64,000 nt of DNA, taken from the NCBI GenBank assembly GCA_017502875.1, contig JAFVUF010000024.1, forward strand, positions 47,463-111,462. Reading direction: 5' to 3'. The stretch is from Clostridia bacterium. GTDB lineage: Bacteria; Bacillota; Clostridia; Oscillospirales; CAG-272. Under the pieces are notes generated by a model that was not told the DNA's origin, ran no database searches, and saw only the letters and a list, made by a program, of their open reading frames with translations. Below, in pieces: positions 33,926-41,723 of the stretch (position 1 is the first letter of the stretch; each line of letters starts with the position of its first letter). The position numbers and the translations under genes are program-made.

Positions 33926-34103
33926 TAGACGTACAGAAACAACGCTTACAGCAAAAGAGCGAAAGGGATATAAGACACATCAGGTTGAACGGATAAGATT
34001 TAGTTCCGAACACATGAATGCGCGTTATTTTATATATTTTATTCCGTCATGGATTATGTCTCTTGCTGCTATTATCATTTCAATAGTGCAATTATTGAAA
34101 TAA
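33909..34103 (+). CDS. Small tail-anchored phage protein
   Basis: 64 residues; basic N-terminal half and one C-terminal span (FIYFIPSWIMSLAAIIISIVQLLK). Its 3' end overlaps the convergent gene by 29 bp. Confidence 0.6.
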   Translation: MKRKIDRRTETTLTAKERKGYKTHQVERIRFSSEHMNARYFIYFIPSWIMSLAAIIISIVQLLK

Positions 34104-34365
34104 CTAAAGCTGCAATTGAAAGGACGCTTGAGATGGTTACGGGTAACCATAAATCTATAAATTTTCGTTTTTCTTCATAAAGGCGAGCTTTACCCTTTTC
34201 GGTTAAATAAGGTTGAGCAAAATAGTCGTTTGGGTTATCGCAAACAGTCATTTCAATATAGCCGTTCACTAAAAGATGATCTAAATCTTTATTTGGTTTG
34301 GAAATCCTGATTACTTTGTTTTTACTTATCGCTTTAAGTAAGCGTATATGGTAAGGATGTAGCAT
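34075..34365 (-). CDS. Winged-helix-like tail-anchored phage protein
   Basis: 96 residues from the ATG with AGGAGGTGAAAATA upstream. The N-terminal 70 residues look like a winged helix (HIRLLKAISKNKVI, LDHLLVNGYIEM, YLTEKGKARL). The C-terminus is one membrane span (LWLPVTISSVLSIAALVISIIALLK). The only leftward gene in the early region, so probably expressed in lysogeny or from its own weak promoter. Confidence 0.65.
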   Translation of the reverse strand: MLHPYHIRLLKAISKNKVIRISKPNKDLDHLLVNGYIEMTVCDNPNDYFAQPYLTEKGKARLYEEKRKFIDLWLPVTISSVLSIAALVISIIALLK

Positions 34366-34442
34366 TATTTTCACCTCCTCTCGTTAAGGAGTTTAGCACA
34401 GAAATATAACAAAAACATGAACAATAAGAAAGGAATTAACAA

Positions 34443-34667
34443 ATGGCAACGTTTAACGTAAAGGAAGCAACGATAGCGCAGTATCAGTACTGCAAGAAAA
34501 AGGGCTTTCCGCATTTTGCTCCGCGAGGCGGACTGTGCTGGAGATGTAATCAGAACATATACACCGAGATAGACCACGGAACACACAAGACGGGCATAAG
34601 TGTAGAAAAGGCAAGCTCGGAGCTTGTTACCGGCTGTCCGCACTGTCACCGTTCTTACTGCGACTGA
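34443..34667 (+). CDS. Small Zn-finger-like phage protein
   Basis: 74 residues. Cys/His pairs CWRC and CPHCHRSYC suggest one Zn site. AAGAAAGGAATTAACAA precedes the ATG. Its stop overlaps the start of the YqaJ gene (TGATG), which places it in the recombination operon. Confidence 0.7.
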   Translation: MATFNVKEATIAQYQYCKKKGFPHFAPRGGLCWRCNQNIYTEIDHGTHKTGISVEKASSELVTGCPHCHRSYCD

Positions 34668-35332
34668 TGGGGCTTGAAATTATCCGTCTCGAGCACAATT
34701 CGCCCGAATGGCTTAATTACCGCAGGACAGGTATAGGCGGCTCGGACGCGGCGGCTATTCTCGGTCTGTCGCCCTTCAAGACCAACGTTGAGGTCTGGGA
34801 AGAAAAGGTAGGACTGAGAGAGCCTAAGGACATTTCAGATAACCCTGCCGTTAAGTACGGAAAGGAAGCCGAGGATATACGGCGCCAGCTTTTTGCGCTG
34901 GATTATCCGGAGCTTGAAGTAACCGCTGACAAGACGGTGGTTTACCGCCGAGGCTTTATGTTCGCCTCGCTTGACGGAGATCTAAAAAAGAAGGACACGG
35001 GAGAGCTTGGAATATACGAGGGTAAGACAACGGAGCTGCGCCGACGCGCCGATCTTATGAAATGGACGGGGCGCGTACCGGATTATTATTACGTACAATT
35101 ATTACACTATTTTATCACTACCGAGCGAGCTTTCTCAATTTTAGATGCTCAAATCAAATTACACAGTGCGGACGAGATAGAGATACTTGTAAGGCGTTAT
35201 CCCTATTATCGTAAGTATCTATTCCCGGATCTTAGGTACCTTTACACCGAAGAAAAGGACTTTTGGGGATACGTGGAACGTAAGGAAAGACCGCCACTGA
35301 AATTACCTCGGTTTAATAGAACAGAATTTTAA
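34667..35332 (+). CDS. YqaJ-family phage exonuclease
   Basis: 221 residues. Lambda-exonuclease-like fold: RTGIGGSDAAAILG (20-33), LDGD (102-105) and EGKTT (118-122) supply the D-(D/E)xK metal site. Resects double-stranded ends for RecT-mediated annealing. Followed by DUF1351 and recT, the standard module. Confidence 0.93.
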   Translation: MGLEIIRLEHNSPEWLNYRRTGIGGSDAAAILGLSPFKTNVEVWEEKVGLREPKDISDNPAVKYGKEAEDIRRQLFALDYPELEVTADKTVVYRRGFMFASLDGDLKKKDTGELGIYEGKTTELRRRADLMKWTGRVPDYYYVQLLHYFITTERAFSILDAQIKLHSADEIEILVRRYPYYRKYLFPDLRYLYTEEKDFWGYVERKERPPLKLPRFNRTEF

Positions 35333-35350
35333 ATATTGGAGGAAATAAAA

Positions 35351-36235
35351 ATGTCACAGGAATTAGCACTCATAATGGAAACGCCGGTGGAGAAGCTCGT
35401 GCCGGCACTCTTGAAATGGAATAACACCGAGCTGCTTGAAGCCGTCACGGAGACGTTAAAGCAGTACGAAGGCGTTACGTATACGGACAAGCAGATATCA
35501 GTCGCGAAGGCTGACAAGGCGCAGTTAAACGCATTTATCAAAGCTCTTAACGACGAGCGTATCAGGATAGGCAAGGTATATACCGCGCCGCTGGATAAGT
35601 TCAAGGGAGAGGTTGACGAGGTTATATCAAAGGTCAAAGAGGTGGTATCGCAAATAAGCGATCAGCTCGATGAATACGAGATTATCCGTCAGCAGAAAAA
35701 GGAAGCGGAGATCCACGCGTATTTTGACAGCGCGTCGGGTGATTTTGCCGACCTTATCCCGTATGAGAGAATAAGAAATCCGAAGTGGCTTAACGCGACC
35801 GCAAAGCAGAAGGTTATTGAAGCCGAGATAGACAAGATATTCGAGGACGCAAGGGCGGCTATGGCTGCTATTGAGGCACTGCGTAGCGAGGACGAGCCTC
35901 TGATAAAGGCATATTATTTCCGCACACTTGATCTCGGCGCGGCTCTTATGGAGAACGACAGACTTAAGCAGGAGCGAATCCGTGTTGCCGAGCTTAAAGC
36001 AAGACAGGAAGCGGAAGCGCAGGCAAAAGCAGAGGCGGCAAAAATCGCCGCAGAGGAACGACCGCAGGCAGAGGTGGCTAAAGAGACGTCCGAAATGCCG
36101 ACGTCAAAAATACAGGCGGAAAATGCCATTCCCGAACTTATCAAGCTTGACTTTCACATTGAAGCAACGATTGAACAGTTGAAGGCGCTCAAGGCATTCC
36201 TCGTTGAGAACAACATCAAATATTCAAAGATATAA
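35351..36235 (+). CDS. DUF1351 family phage protein
   Basis: 294 residues from the ATG after TTGGAGGAAATAAAA. Helical: a conserved N-terminal half (YTDKQISVAKADKAQLNAFIKALNDERIRIGKVY), a long Ala/Glu/Gln coiled coil (about 200-245), and a C-terminal helix-strand domain. Regularly lies between the exonuclease and RecT in Firmicutes phages; its role there is not established. Confidence 0.85.
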   Translation: MSQELALIMETPVEKLVPALLKWNNTELLEAVTETLKQYEGVTYTDKQISVAKADKAQLNAFIKALNDERIRIGKVYTAPLDKFKGEVDEVISKVKEVVSQISDQLDEYEIIRQQKKEAEIHAYFDSASGDFADLIPYERIRNPKWLNATAKQKVIEAEIDKIFEDARAAMAAIEALRSEDEPLIKAYYFRTLDLGAALMENDRLKQERIRVAELKARQEAEAQAKAEAAKIAAEERPQAEVAKETSEMPTSKIQAENAIPELIKLDFHIEATIEQLKALKAFLVENNIKYSKI

Positions 36236-36247
36236 GGAGATATGAAA

Positions 36248-36472
36248 ATGGCTACAACTACGATACATTTATGCGATATTTGCAAAAACAGTAAGGGGCA
36301 AACGGATCTTGCTTCGCTCAAAATTGAAGTAAAAGGTCTTAAGAAAAAGGGCTTTGTTATTGAGTATCATTCAGACGAAGAAGGTAAACAGGCAGAGGCA
36401 CAAAATAAGGTTACGCTTGAGGATAAGATATATGAGATTTTATCAGATATGGGCGTAGTGTTTCAAAATTGA
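36248..36472 (+). CDS. Small phage protein with CxxC
   Basis: 74 residues from the ATG at 36248 (MATTTIHLCDICKNSKG), spaced well from AAGGAGAT. One CxxC near the N-terminus. Inserted between DUF1351 and recT; unknown. Confidence 0.65.
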   Translation: MATTTIHLCDICKNSKGQTDLASLKIEVKGLKKKGFVIEYHSDEEGKQAEAQNKVTLEDKIYEILSDMGVVFQN

Positions 36473-36486
36473 AAGGAGAATTAAAA

Positions 36487-37503
36487 ATGAATAACAACAT
36501 ATCAGGACAAAAGAGCCTTGCAAACGTGCAGGCGAAATTCTCGGTATTTATGTCGCAGGACAACGCAAAGGACCTTGTTAATACCGCAATAGGTAAGGAT
36601 GCTCAGCGCTTCACAGCGAGCATTATTTCAGCCGTGGCGACCAATCCCGCGCTTGCGGAGTGTACCAACCATACAATACTTTCAGCAGCGCTTCTCGGTG
36701 AGAGCCTTAAGCTTTCGCCCTCGCCACAGCTCGGACACTTCTATATGGTACCCTTCGATGCTACTGTCAAGGACGCAAACGGCAACATCGTATATCTCAC
36801 CGACGCAAGCGGTAACAAGCTTACCGACAGTAATGGAAGGTGGATAAAAAAGACCGTCAAGAACGCAGTGTTCGTGCTTGGTTACAAGGGTTACATACAA
36901 CTCGCTATCCGTTCTGGGTATTACAAGAATATCAACGTGCTTGAGGTCAAGGATGGTGAGTTTATCTCCTATAATCCGTTTACAGAGGAGTTCTCCGCAA
37001 GGTGGTATATGGACCATAACAAGCGCAAAGAAGCGAAGACTGTTGGTTACGTTGCTTTATTTGAGTATCTGAACGGCTTCAGGAAGCTTATATACTGGAC
37101 CAAAGAGCAGATGATGATACATGCTGATACGTATTCTAAGGCTTTTTCCGCTGAGGCACTTAAGCGCCTTGAGGCAGGCGAGGTACCTGAAAAGGAAATG
37201 TATAAGTACAGCTCATTCTGGTACAAGGACTTTGACGGTATGGCGAAAAAGACGATGCTTCGTCAGCTGATCTCCAAGTGGGGTATTATGTCAACCGAGC
37301 TTCAGACGGCGTTTGAGCGCGACGATATGGCGCTCGATGCGCAGGATAAAGGTGGATTTATCAGCTTCGAGGGTGAGCACACCACTATGGATGATGATAC
37401 CGTCGTTATACCGGGCGGAACTGATATAGGTTTTACCGATATGGCTGAGGATAACGTAACAGACGAGGAAAAGGAAGAATTTGATTTCTTCGGAGAACAG
37501 TAA
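36487..37503 (+). CDS. recT: RecT single-strand annealing protein
   Basis: 338 residues from the ATG after GAAAGGAGAATTAAAA. RecT family: ALAECTNHTILSAALLGESLKLSPSPQLGHFYMVPF, LGYKGYIQLAIRSGYYKNINV, FWYKDFDGMAKKTMLRQLISKWG. Ends in a variable acidic tail (EEKEEFDFFGEQ) that could contact SSB or the exonuclease. Anneals DNA during phage replication and recombination. Confidence 0.95.
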   Translation: MNNNISGQKSLANVQAKFSVFMSQDNAKDLVNTAIGKDAQRFTASIISAVATNPALAECTNHTILSAALLGESLKLSPSPQLGHFYMVPFDATVKDANGNIVYLTDASGNKLTDSNGRWIKKTVKNAVFVLGYKGYIQLAIRSGYYKNINVLEVKDGEFISYNPFTEEFSARWYMDHNKRKEAKTVGYVALFEYLNGFRKLIYWTKEQMMIHADTYSKAFSAEALKRLEAGEVPEKEMYKYSSFWYKDFDGMAKKTMLRQLISKWGIMSTELQTAFERDDMALDAQDKGGFISFEGEHTTMDDDTVVIPGGTDIGFTDMAEDNVTDEEKEEFDFFGEQ

Positions 37504-37523
37504 GAAAGGATACGGTAAAGGTA

Positions 37524-37958
37524 ATGGATAACAAAATATCTATTGACATAGCTGAATATAGGGAACTTATCGAAGCGAATACAGAAAATAGGATCAGCTA
37601 TGAACGTTTATACAATGAGCGCGTTGTACTCGAAAAGCAACTGAAGGAAATTGAAGCAAAGAACGAAATGCTTTTGAAAGAACTTGATGCGGCATACAGC
37701 AAAATACACAAACACGAGGAACTTGAGGATCTTATGGATGAATGCGTTATAGATCAGCAAAACCAAGCATCCAAAACGGTTAATTTACATACTAAGAAGC
37801 TTTTCGCTATCGTTCATGACGGATCCGGAGATCACAAGGATTATAAGGAGGCACAGGCGTTTACGGTCTATACAAGTGAGCTTTCGGGGCTTCTTGAGCT
37901 TTGTAAAAGGGATAAAAAGTATATTGAACTTGAGATAGATTATTCGGAGGAAGAGTAA
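37524..37958 (+). CDS. Coiled-coil phage protein, unknown
   Basis: 144 residues. A coiled coil (about 20-75) precedes a small mixed domain (VNLHTKKLFAIVHDGSGDHKDYKEA). No family recognised. The 129 bp after it hold no gene I can support. Confidence 0.65.
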   Translation: MDNKISIDIAEYRELIEANTENRISYERLYNERVVLEKQLKEIEAKNEMLLKELDAAYSKIHKHEELEDLMDECVIDQQNQASKTVNLHTKKLFAIVHDGSGDHKDYKEAQAFTVYTSELSGLLELCKRDKKYIELEIDYSEEE

Positions 37959-38087
37959 ATGGTGAGAAAAATATGTGATAACTCCATAGGTTTAATTATT
38001 GATAAAATGGTAGTCAAAATGGTAAATTCAAGGCGATTTTGCGCCGTTAATGGTTTTTGTGCAGAGACTTAAAGAGGTGCGGAACAG

Positions 38088-38927
38088 ATGGCTGAGAGAA
38101 GAATGTTTAATAAAAAAATCTCGGACAGCGATGCGTTTACCGAGATGCCTGCCGCGGCGCAAGCTTTATATTTTCATTTAAATCAAGGTGCTGATGACGA
38201 TGGATTTAATAATCAGATTCAGAACGCTATGTTTAAGGCACACGCAAGTGTAGATGATTTGAAATTGTTATTAATTAAAAATTTTATCATTCGCTTTGAG
38301 AGTGGTGTTATTGTTATAAAGCATTGGAGAATGCATAATACATTGAGAAAGGACAGATATACACCCACAAATTTTCAGGAAGAGCTGATGCAGCTTGGGG
38401 TTAAGGGTAATGGTTCATATACTTTTGGTTGCCAAATGGTTGCCAAACGGTTGCCAAATGGTTGCCACAGGTTAGGTAAGGATAGTATAGATAAGTATAG
38501 TATAGATAATATATATTGCGCAGATGATGCTGGAAAAACGTGTCAAAATGCACCTAATTTTGCATCAAAAGAGGAGCAAGCAGCATCAAAATCGCATCAA
38601 AAAGCATCGCAGTATGACGATGAATTTGAAGAAATATGGAAGTTATATCCCAACAAAAAGGGAAAGGAAAAGGCAAGGTCAGCTTATTTCAGAGCGAGGA
38701 AAGATGGATTTGCTTTTGAAACAATAAAGCAGGGCGTTGAAAGCTATGCAAAGGAATGTGAGAGTAAGGGCGGAGATAAGAAGTACATCAAACACGGTTC
38801 AACTTGGTTTGGTAATAAGTGCTGGAACGATGAATATTATTGTCAAGATGCACCTAATGAGCCGACCTCGGAAGCGTTTGCCGAAGAGCTGAGGCAGAAA
38901 GGACTTGATTTAGGTAACTGGGTATGA
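38088..38927 (+). CDS. Phage replication initiator-like protein with internal origin
   Basis: 279 residues. The N-terminal winged-helix-like domain (AAAQALYFHLNQGADDDGFNNQIQ..., VIVIKHWRMHNTLRKDRY) is typical of phage replisome organisers. A Ser/Gln/Lys-rich linker (about 110-180) follows, and the C-terminal domain (EEIWKLYPNKKGKEKARSAYFRARKDG) belongs to the kind found in DnaD/replication proteins. The linker is encoded by iterons and an AT-rich repeat (see the origin). Followed directly by a helicase loader, overlapping by 4 bp. Confidence 0.85.
   Translation: MAERRMFNKKISDSDAFTEMPAAAQALYFHLNQGADDDGFNNQIQNAMFKAHASVDDLKLLLIKNFIIRFESGVIVIKHWRMHNTLRKDRYTPTNFQEELMQLGVKGNGSYTFGCQMVAKRLPNGCHRLGKDSIDKYSIDNIYCADDAGKTCQNAPNFASKEEQAASKSHQKASQYDDEFEEIWKLYPNKKGKEKARSAYFRARKDGFAFETIKQGVESYAKECESKGGDKKYIKHGSTWFGNKCWNDEYYCQDAPNEPTSEAFAEELRQKGLDLGNWV
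38427..38516. other. Predicted phage replication origin (iterons plus AT-rich element)
   Basis: Three tandem 11-bp units GGTTGCCAAAT/C and a fourth degenerate one, GGTTGCCACAG, fill 38427-38470. Two copies of ATAGTATAGATAA (38482-38494, 38497-38509) and an AT run follow, a likely unwinding element. The arrangement is that of the lambda O gene: initiator sites within the initiator gene, beside an AT-rich stretch. Confidence 0.75.
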
Positions 38928-39781
38928 GTTTTACGAGTTTAAACGACGTGCTTGGAAAGCTGGGCTTTGAGTCTGAGGACAAGCCTAAGACCGAGGAAGA
39001 GTTTATGGAGGAGAGGCGCAAATATTGCGAGTGGCAATGCAAGTCCGCAAACGAGTTACGTGGGGAGCTTGATAAAGCTGACGGATACGACTGTCCTCTT
39101 TGTCTTAACAAGGGATACAGGCTTGAGCCGCGCCCTTCAGGAAAATTCTATGATACCGTATTTATTCCCTGCACTTGCGAGAGTATAAGAAAAACCATGA
39201 GGGCGCTAAAAGAAAGCGGTCTTTCGGATCTTGCAAAGGAATTCCGATTTGATAACTTCGAGGTAAGCGAGCCGTGGCAGCAGACTATGCTCGATCGCGC
39301 CAAGGCTTATCTTGAAGCGGATTCGGATAAATGGCTGTATATGGGCGGTAACACCGGGTGCGGTAAGTCTCATATATGTACAGCCGTTGCGGTCGCTCTG
39401 CTTAAGCAGGGCAAAGAGGTCAAATATATGCTTTGGCGCGACGAGGTGAACAGGCTTAAGGCGCTTGTGAACGAAGGCAGCTATGCCGACGAAATCAAGC
39501 ATTACAAGAACGTTGACGTGCTTTACATAGACGATCTGTTTAAGACAGGTAAGTGCGAGGGGCAGAAATCGCAAAGACCTACAGCAGCTGATATCAATCT
39601 CGCTTTCGAGATTTTAAACAGCCGAGCGATAAAGAAGCTTCCGACCATTATCTCGTCGGAAAGCACACTGACGGAGCTGCTCGCAATTGACGATGCTATT
39701 GCCGGGAGAATTAAGCAGCGCTGCGGAGTGTATAACGTAAACATTGCGCGTGATGCATCAAAGAATTTCAGGCTTAAATGA
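38924..39781 (+). CDS. DnaC-like helicase loader (AAA+ ATPase)
   Basis: 285 residues. Zn-like Cys (CPLC at 57-60, CTC at 83-85) in the N-terminal half, Walker A GNTGCGKS at 142-149, Walker B VLYIDD at 199-204, and sensor-like TIISSESTLTEL. Loads the replicative helicase (host DnaB; none in the phage) at the origin. Start ATGA overlaps the initiator stop. Confidence 0.93.
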   Translation: MSFTSLNDVLGKLGFESEDKPKTEEEFMEERRKYCEWQCKSANELRGELDKADGYDCPLCLNKGYRLEPRPSGKFYDTVFIPCTCESIRKTMRALKESGLSDLAKEFRFDNFEVSEPWQQTMLDRAKAYLEADSDKWLYMGGNTGCGKSHICTAVAVALLKQGKEVKYMLWRDEVNRLKALVNEGSYADEIKHYKNVDVLYIDDLFKTGKCEGQKSQRPTAADINLAFEILNSRAIKKLPTIISSESTLTELLAIDDAIAGRIKQRCGVYNVNIARDASKNFRLK

Positions 39782-39794
39782 GAAGGAGAACATA

Positions 39795-39980
39795 ATGGAA
39801 AAGGATGAGCTCATAGAAAATGCGGACAGGCTTTATGCCGCAAAGCTCCGCACAGGTCTATACGACCACTATCCGCCGGCGGCACTTGACATCTTATACG
39901 AGGACTGTGTTAGGCAGGCGGCAACGTCGATATCAATCAATAAACAAAATCCCAGACGTTTGGGAAAAGCGGAGGTGTAG
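39795..39980 (+). CDS. Small phage protein, unknown
   Basis: 61 residues from the ATG with GAAGGAGAACATA upstream (MEKDELIENADRLYAAKL...). Helical; unknown. Confidence 0.65.
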   Translation: MEKDELIENADRLYAAKLRTGLYDHYPPAALDILYEDCVRQAATSISINKQNPRRLGKAEV

Positions 39981-39983
39981 GAA

Positions 39984-40325
39984 ATGGAATATTCTAAGAA
40001 AGAATCTGTATTGGTGGGAATAGCAATGGGCGAGGCTTCGGCACAAGTTAATATGGCTTATTATCAGCTCGGCGAATTTTATGACCACTATTTTATGCAA
40101 ACGAAATCTAAAGAAACACTGATATTTGATTTAGAAAACAGGCTCGAGAGCGTTGAATACTTGATGAGGAGTATTTTAGAGAGCATAAGACGTGCGAAAA
40201 TCGAGCTTGATGTTTTCTGTAATCCGGATAGTAATATAATCAGTGCTTTTATGCTTAACGTCAATGAGAAGCAGGACATACTCGCAACGCTACATAGCGA
40301 CTCAAAGCAGGTGAACGCTCCATGA
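39984..40325 (+). CDS. Helical phage protein, unknown
   Basis: 113 residues, mostly helix (LENRLESVEYLMRSILESIRRAKIEL). Ends at an ATGA overlap with the next gene. No family recognised. Confidence 0.65.
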   Translation: MEYSKKESVLVGIAMGEASAQVNMAYYQLGEFYDHYFMQTKSKETLIFDLENRLESVEYLMRSILESIRRAKIELDVFCNPDSNIISAFMLNVNEKQDILATLHSDSKQVNAP

Positions 40326-40594
40326 CCTTATCAGAATGCAGAGAGGCGGCGAGGAATGGCTTTCCGGTGGTGTTAAATTATAAAGGCTGTGGACGAGCGT
40401 CAAGGATAGTCTGTCAAAGGATTACGCGGATAGGCTATTACTACATGAAGGTGGGCGGCGAGATACGGGAGTTCGAGGGCGTTGAGCTGCTTGACTTTAA
40501 CGGCGGTTGCACCTATACCGCAGATATAAAAGACTTAGAAATTTATCACGAGGGAGAGGATTATGAACGTAGTTGTAATGAGCGGTCGGCTTAG
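40322..40594 (+). CDS. Small phage protein, unknown
   Basis: 90 residues, beta-rich (NGFPVVLNYKGCGRASRIVCQRITRIGYYYMKV). Overlaps ssb by 32 bp, so translation is coupled. Resembles small SH3-like phage proteins but no family is certain. Confidence 0.65.
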   Translation: MTLSECREAARNGFPVVLNYKGCGRASRIVCQRITRIGYYYMKVGGEIREFEGVELLDFNGGCTYTADIKDLEIYHEGEDYERSCNERSA

Positions 40595-40961
40595 CCATAC
40601 GCCTGAGCTTAAGCAGACACCAAGCGGCAAGGCGGTCTGCACCTTTAGTCTTGCGGTAGACAGACCGAGGGTAAAGGACGTAACGGACTTTTATAATTTC
40701 GTTGCGTGGGAGCATACCGCCGAATATATCGCAAGAGCAAAGAAGGGCGATACTGTTGAGGTACACGGATACCTGACTACAAGACAGTACGAGGACCGCA
40801 GCGGAGCAAAGAGAACCGCTATCGAGGTTAAGGTTGACGAGGCTCACGTTATCCGCAAGGTAGGGCAGAGCGAGGCGCAGGCGACGCCCGTAGATTATGA
40901 CGGTCCCGTGGAGCTTACTAAGTTTAACGAGGTTTCCGATGACTCGGATTTGCCTTTTTGA
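40563..40961 (+). CDS. ssb: Single-stranded DNA-binding protein
   Basis: 132 residues. OB fold: MNVVVMSGRLSHTPELKQTP, FSLAVDR, FYNFVAWEHTAEYIARA, KKGDTVEVHGYLTTRQYED; acidic tip DDSDLPF for partner docking. Works with the phage replication and RecT functions. GAGGGAGAGGATT ribosome site. Confidence 0.95.
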   Translation: MNVVVMSGRLSHTPELKQTPSGKAVCTFSLAVDRPRVKDVTDFYNFVAWEHTAEYIARAKKGDTVEVHGYLTTRQYEDRSGAKRTAIEVKVDEAHVIRKVGQSEAQATPVDYDGPVELTKFNEVSDDSDLPF

Positions 40962-40974
40962 AGGAGATTTATAA

Positions 40975-41538
40975 ATGCGAGTAGACATTTTCAATACAGA
41001 AAATAAATACAACATCATTTATGCTGATCCACCATGGGAATATAAGCAGAGTGGGAGCAAGACAAACTCAAGAGGAATGGCAAAGCAACACTATGAAACT
41101 ATGACAACAGAAGAAATTTGTAACTTGCCTATATCTTACATAAGCACAGAAGATGCATTGTGCTTCATGTGGGCAACTTTTCCTAACATCGACCAAGCTT
41201 TGACAGTTATGAAACAATGGGGATTTGTCTATAAAACAGCGGCTTTTGTATGGGTAAAAAAGAACAAAAAAACAAATAGTAATTTTTGGGGCATGGGTGC
41301 TTATACAAGAGCAAATGCAGAAGTTTGTTTGTTAGGTGTAAAGAAAAAAACAAAAGCAAAGCAGATTGTGATATCAAATTCAGTTCATCAAATCATAGAA
41401 AGTCCGATTGAATCACACAGTAAAAAACCGAATATTGTCAGAGAAAAAATACTTGAATTGCTCGGAGATATTCCTCGCATTGAACTCTTCGCCCGTCAGT
41501 ATGCGGACGGCTGGGATTGTTGGGGAAATGAAGTATAA
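40975..41538 (+). CDS. MT-A70 family DNA adenine methyltransferase
   Basis: 187 residues. Motif IV DPPW at 18-21; ALCFMWATFPNIDQAL; GFVYKTAAFVWVKKNK; C-terminal IELFARQYADGWDCWGNE, the MT-A70 signature end. Methylates adenine N6 in DNA, probably protecting phage DNA from host restriction. AAGGAGATTTATAA site. Confidence 0.93.
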   Translation: MRVDIFNTENKYNIIYADPPWEYKQSGSKTNSRGMAKQHYETMTTEEICNLPISYISTEDALCFMWATFPNIDQALTVMKQWGFVYKTAAFVWVKKNKKTNSNFWGMGAYTRANAEVCLLGVKKKTKAKQIVISNSVHQIIESPIESHSKKPNIVREKILELLGDIPRIELFARQYADGWDCWGNEV

Positions 41539-41549
41539 AGGAGTTTTTT

Positions 41550-41723
41550 ATGCCAGAAAAAGAAATACAGAGAATAAGAGCCGAGGCGATAAACGAGTTC
41601 GCCGACAGGCTTATAAATTACTACGAGCACCTTCGCGGTCGCACAGGCGCTATGATGGTAACGTTTCAGGTAAACGAAATAAGACGAGAACTGATTGAAA
41701 AAGGAGTAAAGGGCGATGAATAA
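41550..41723 (+). CDS. Small helical phage protein
   Basis: 57 residues, MPEKEIQRIRAEAINEFADR... . AAAGGAGTTTTTT precedes the ATG; its 3' end overlaps the ParB-like gene by 8 bp. Helical with a basic half. Unknown. Confidence 0.7.
   Translation: MPEKEIQRIRAEAINEFADRLINYYEHLRGRTGAMMVTFQVNEIRRELIEKGVKGDE

Noticed and set aside
37959-38072. ATG with a good GGAGG site after the 37524 gene
   Set aside because: The reading frame is very short and I could not read it with enough certainty to call a protein; no similarity seen.
38427-38470. Iterons as evidence for a plasmid origin
   Set aside because: They lie inside a phage replication gene followed by a helicase loader; no plasmid Rep or partition pair is present (ParB-like protein has no ParA).
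30633-39965. Shared 14-mer CCAGACGTTTGGGA
   Set aside because: A 14-mer repeated twice is expected by chance in a 36-kb element.
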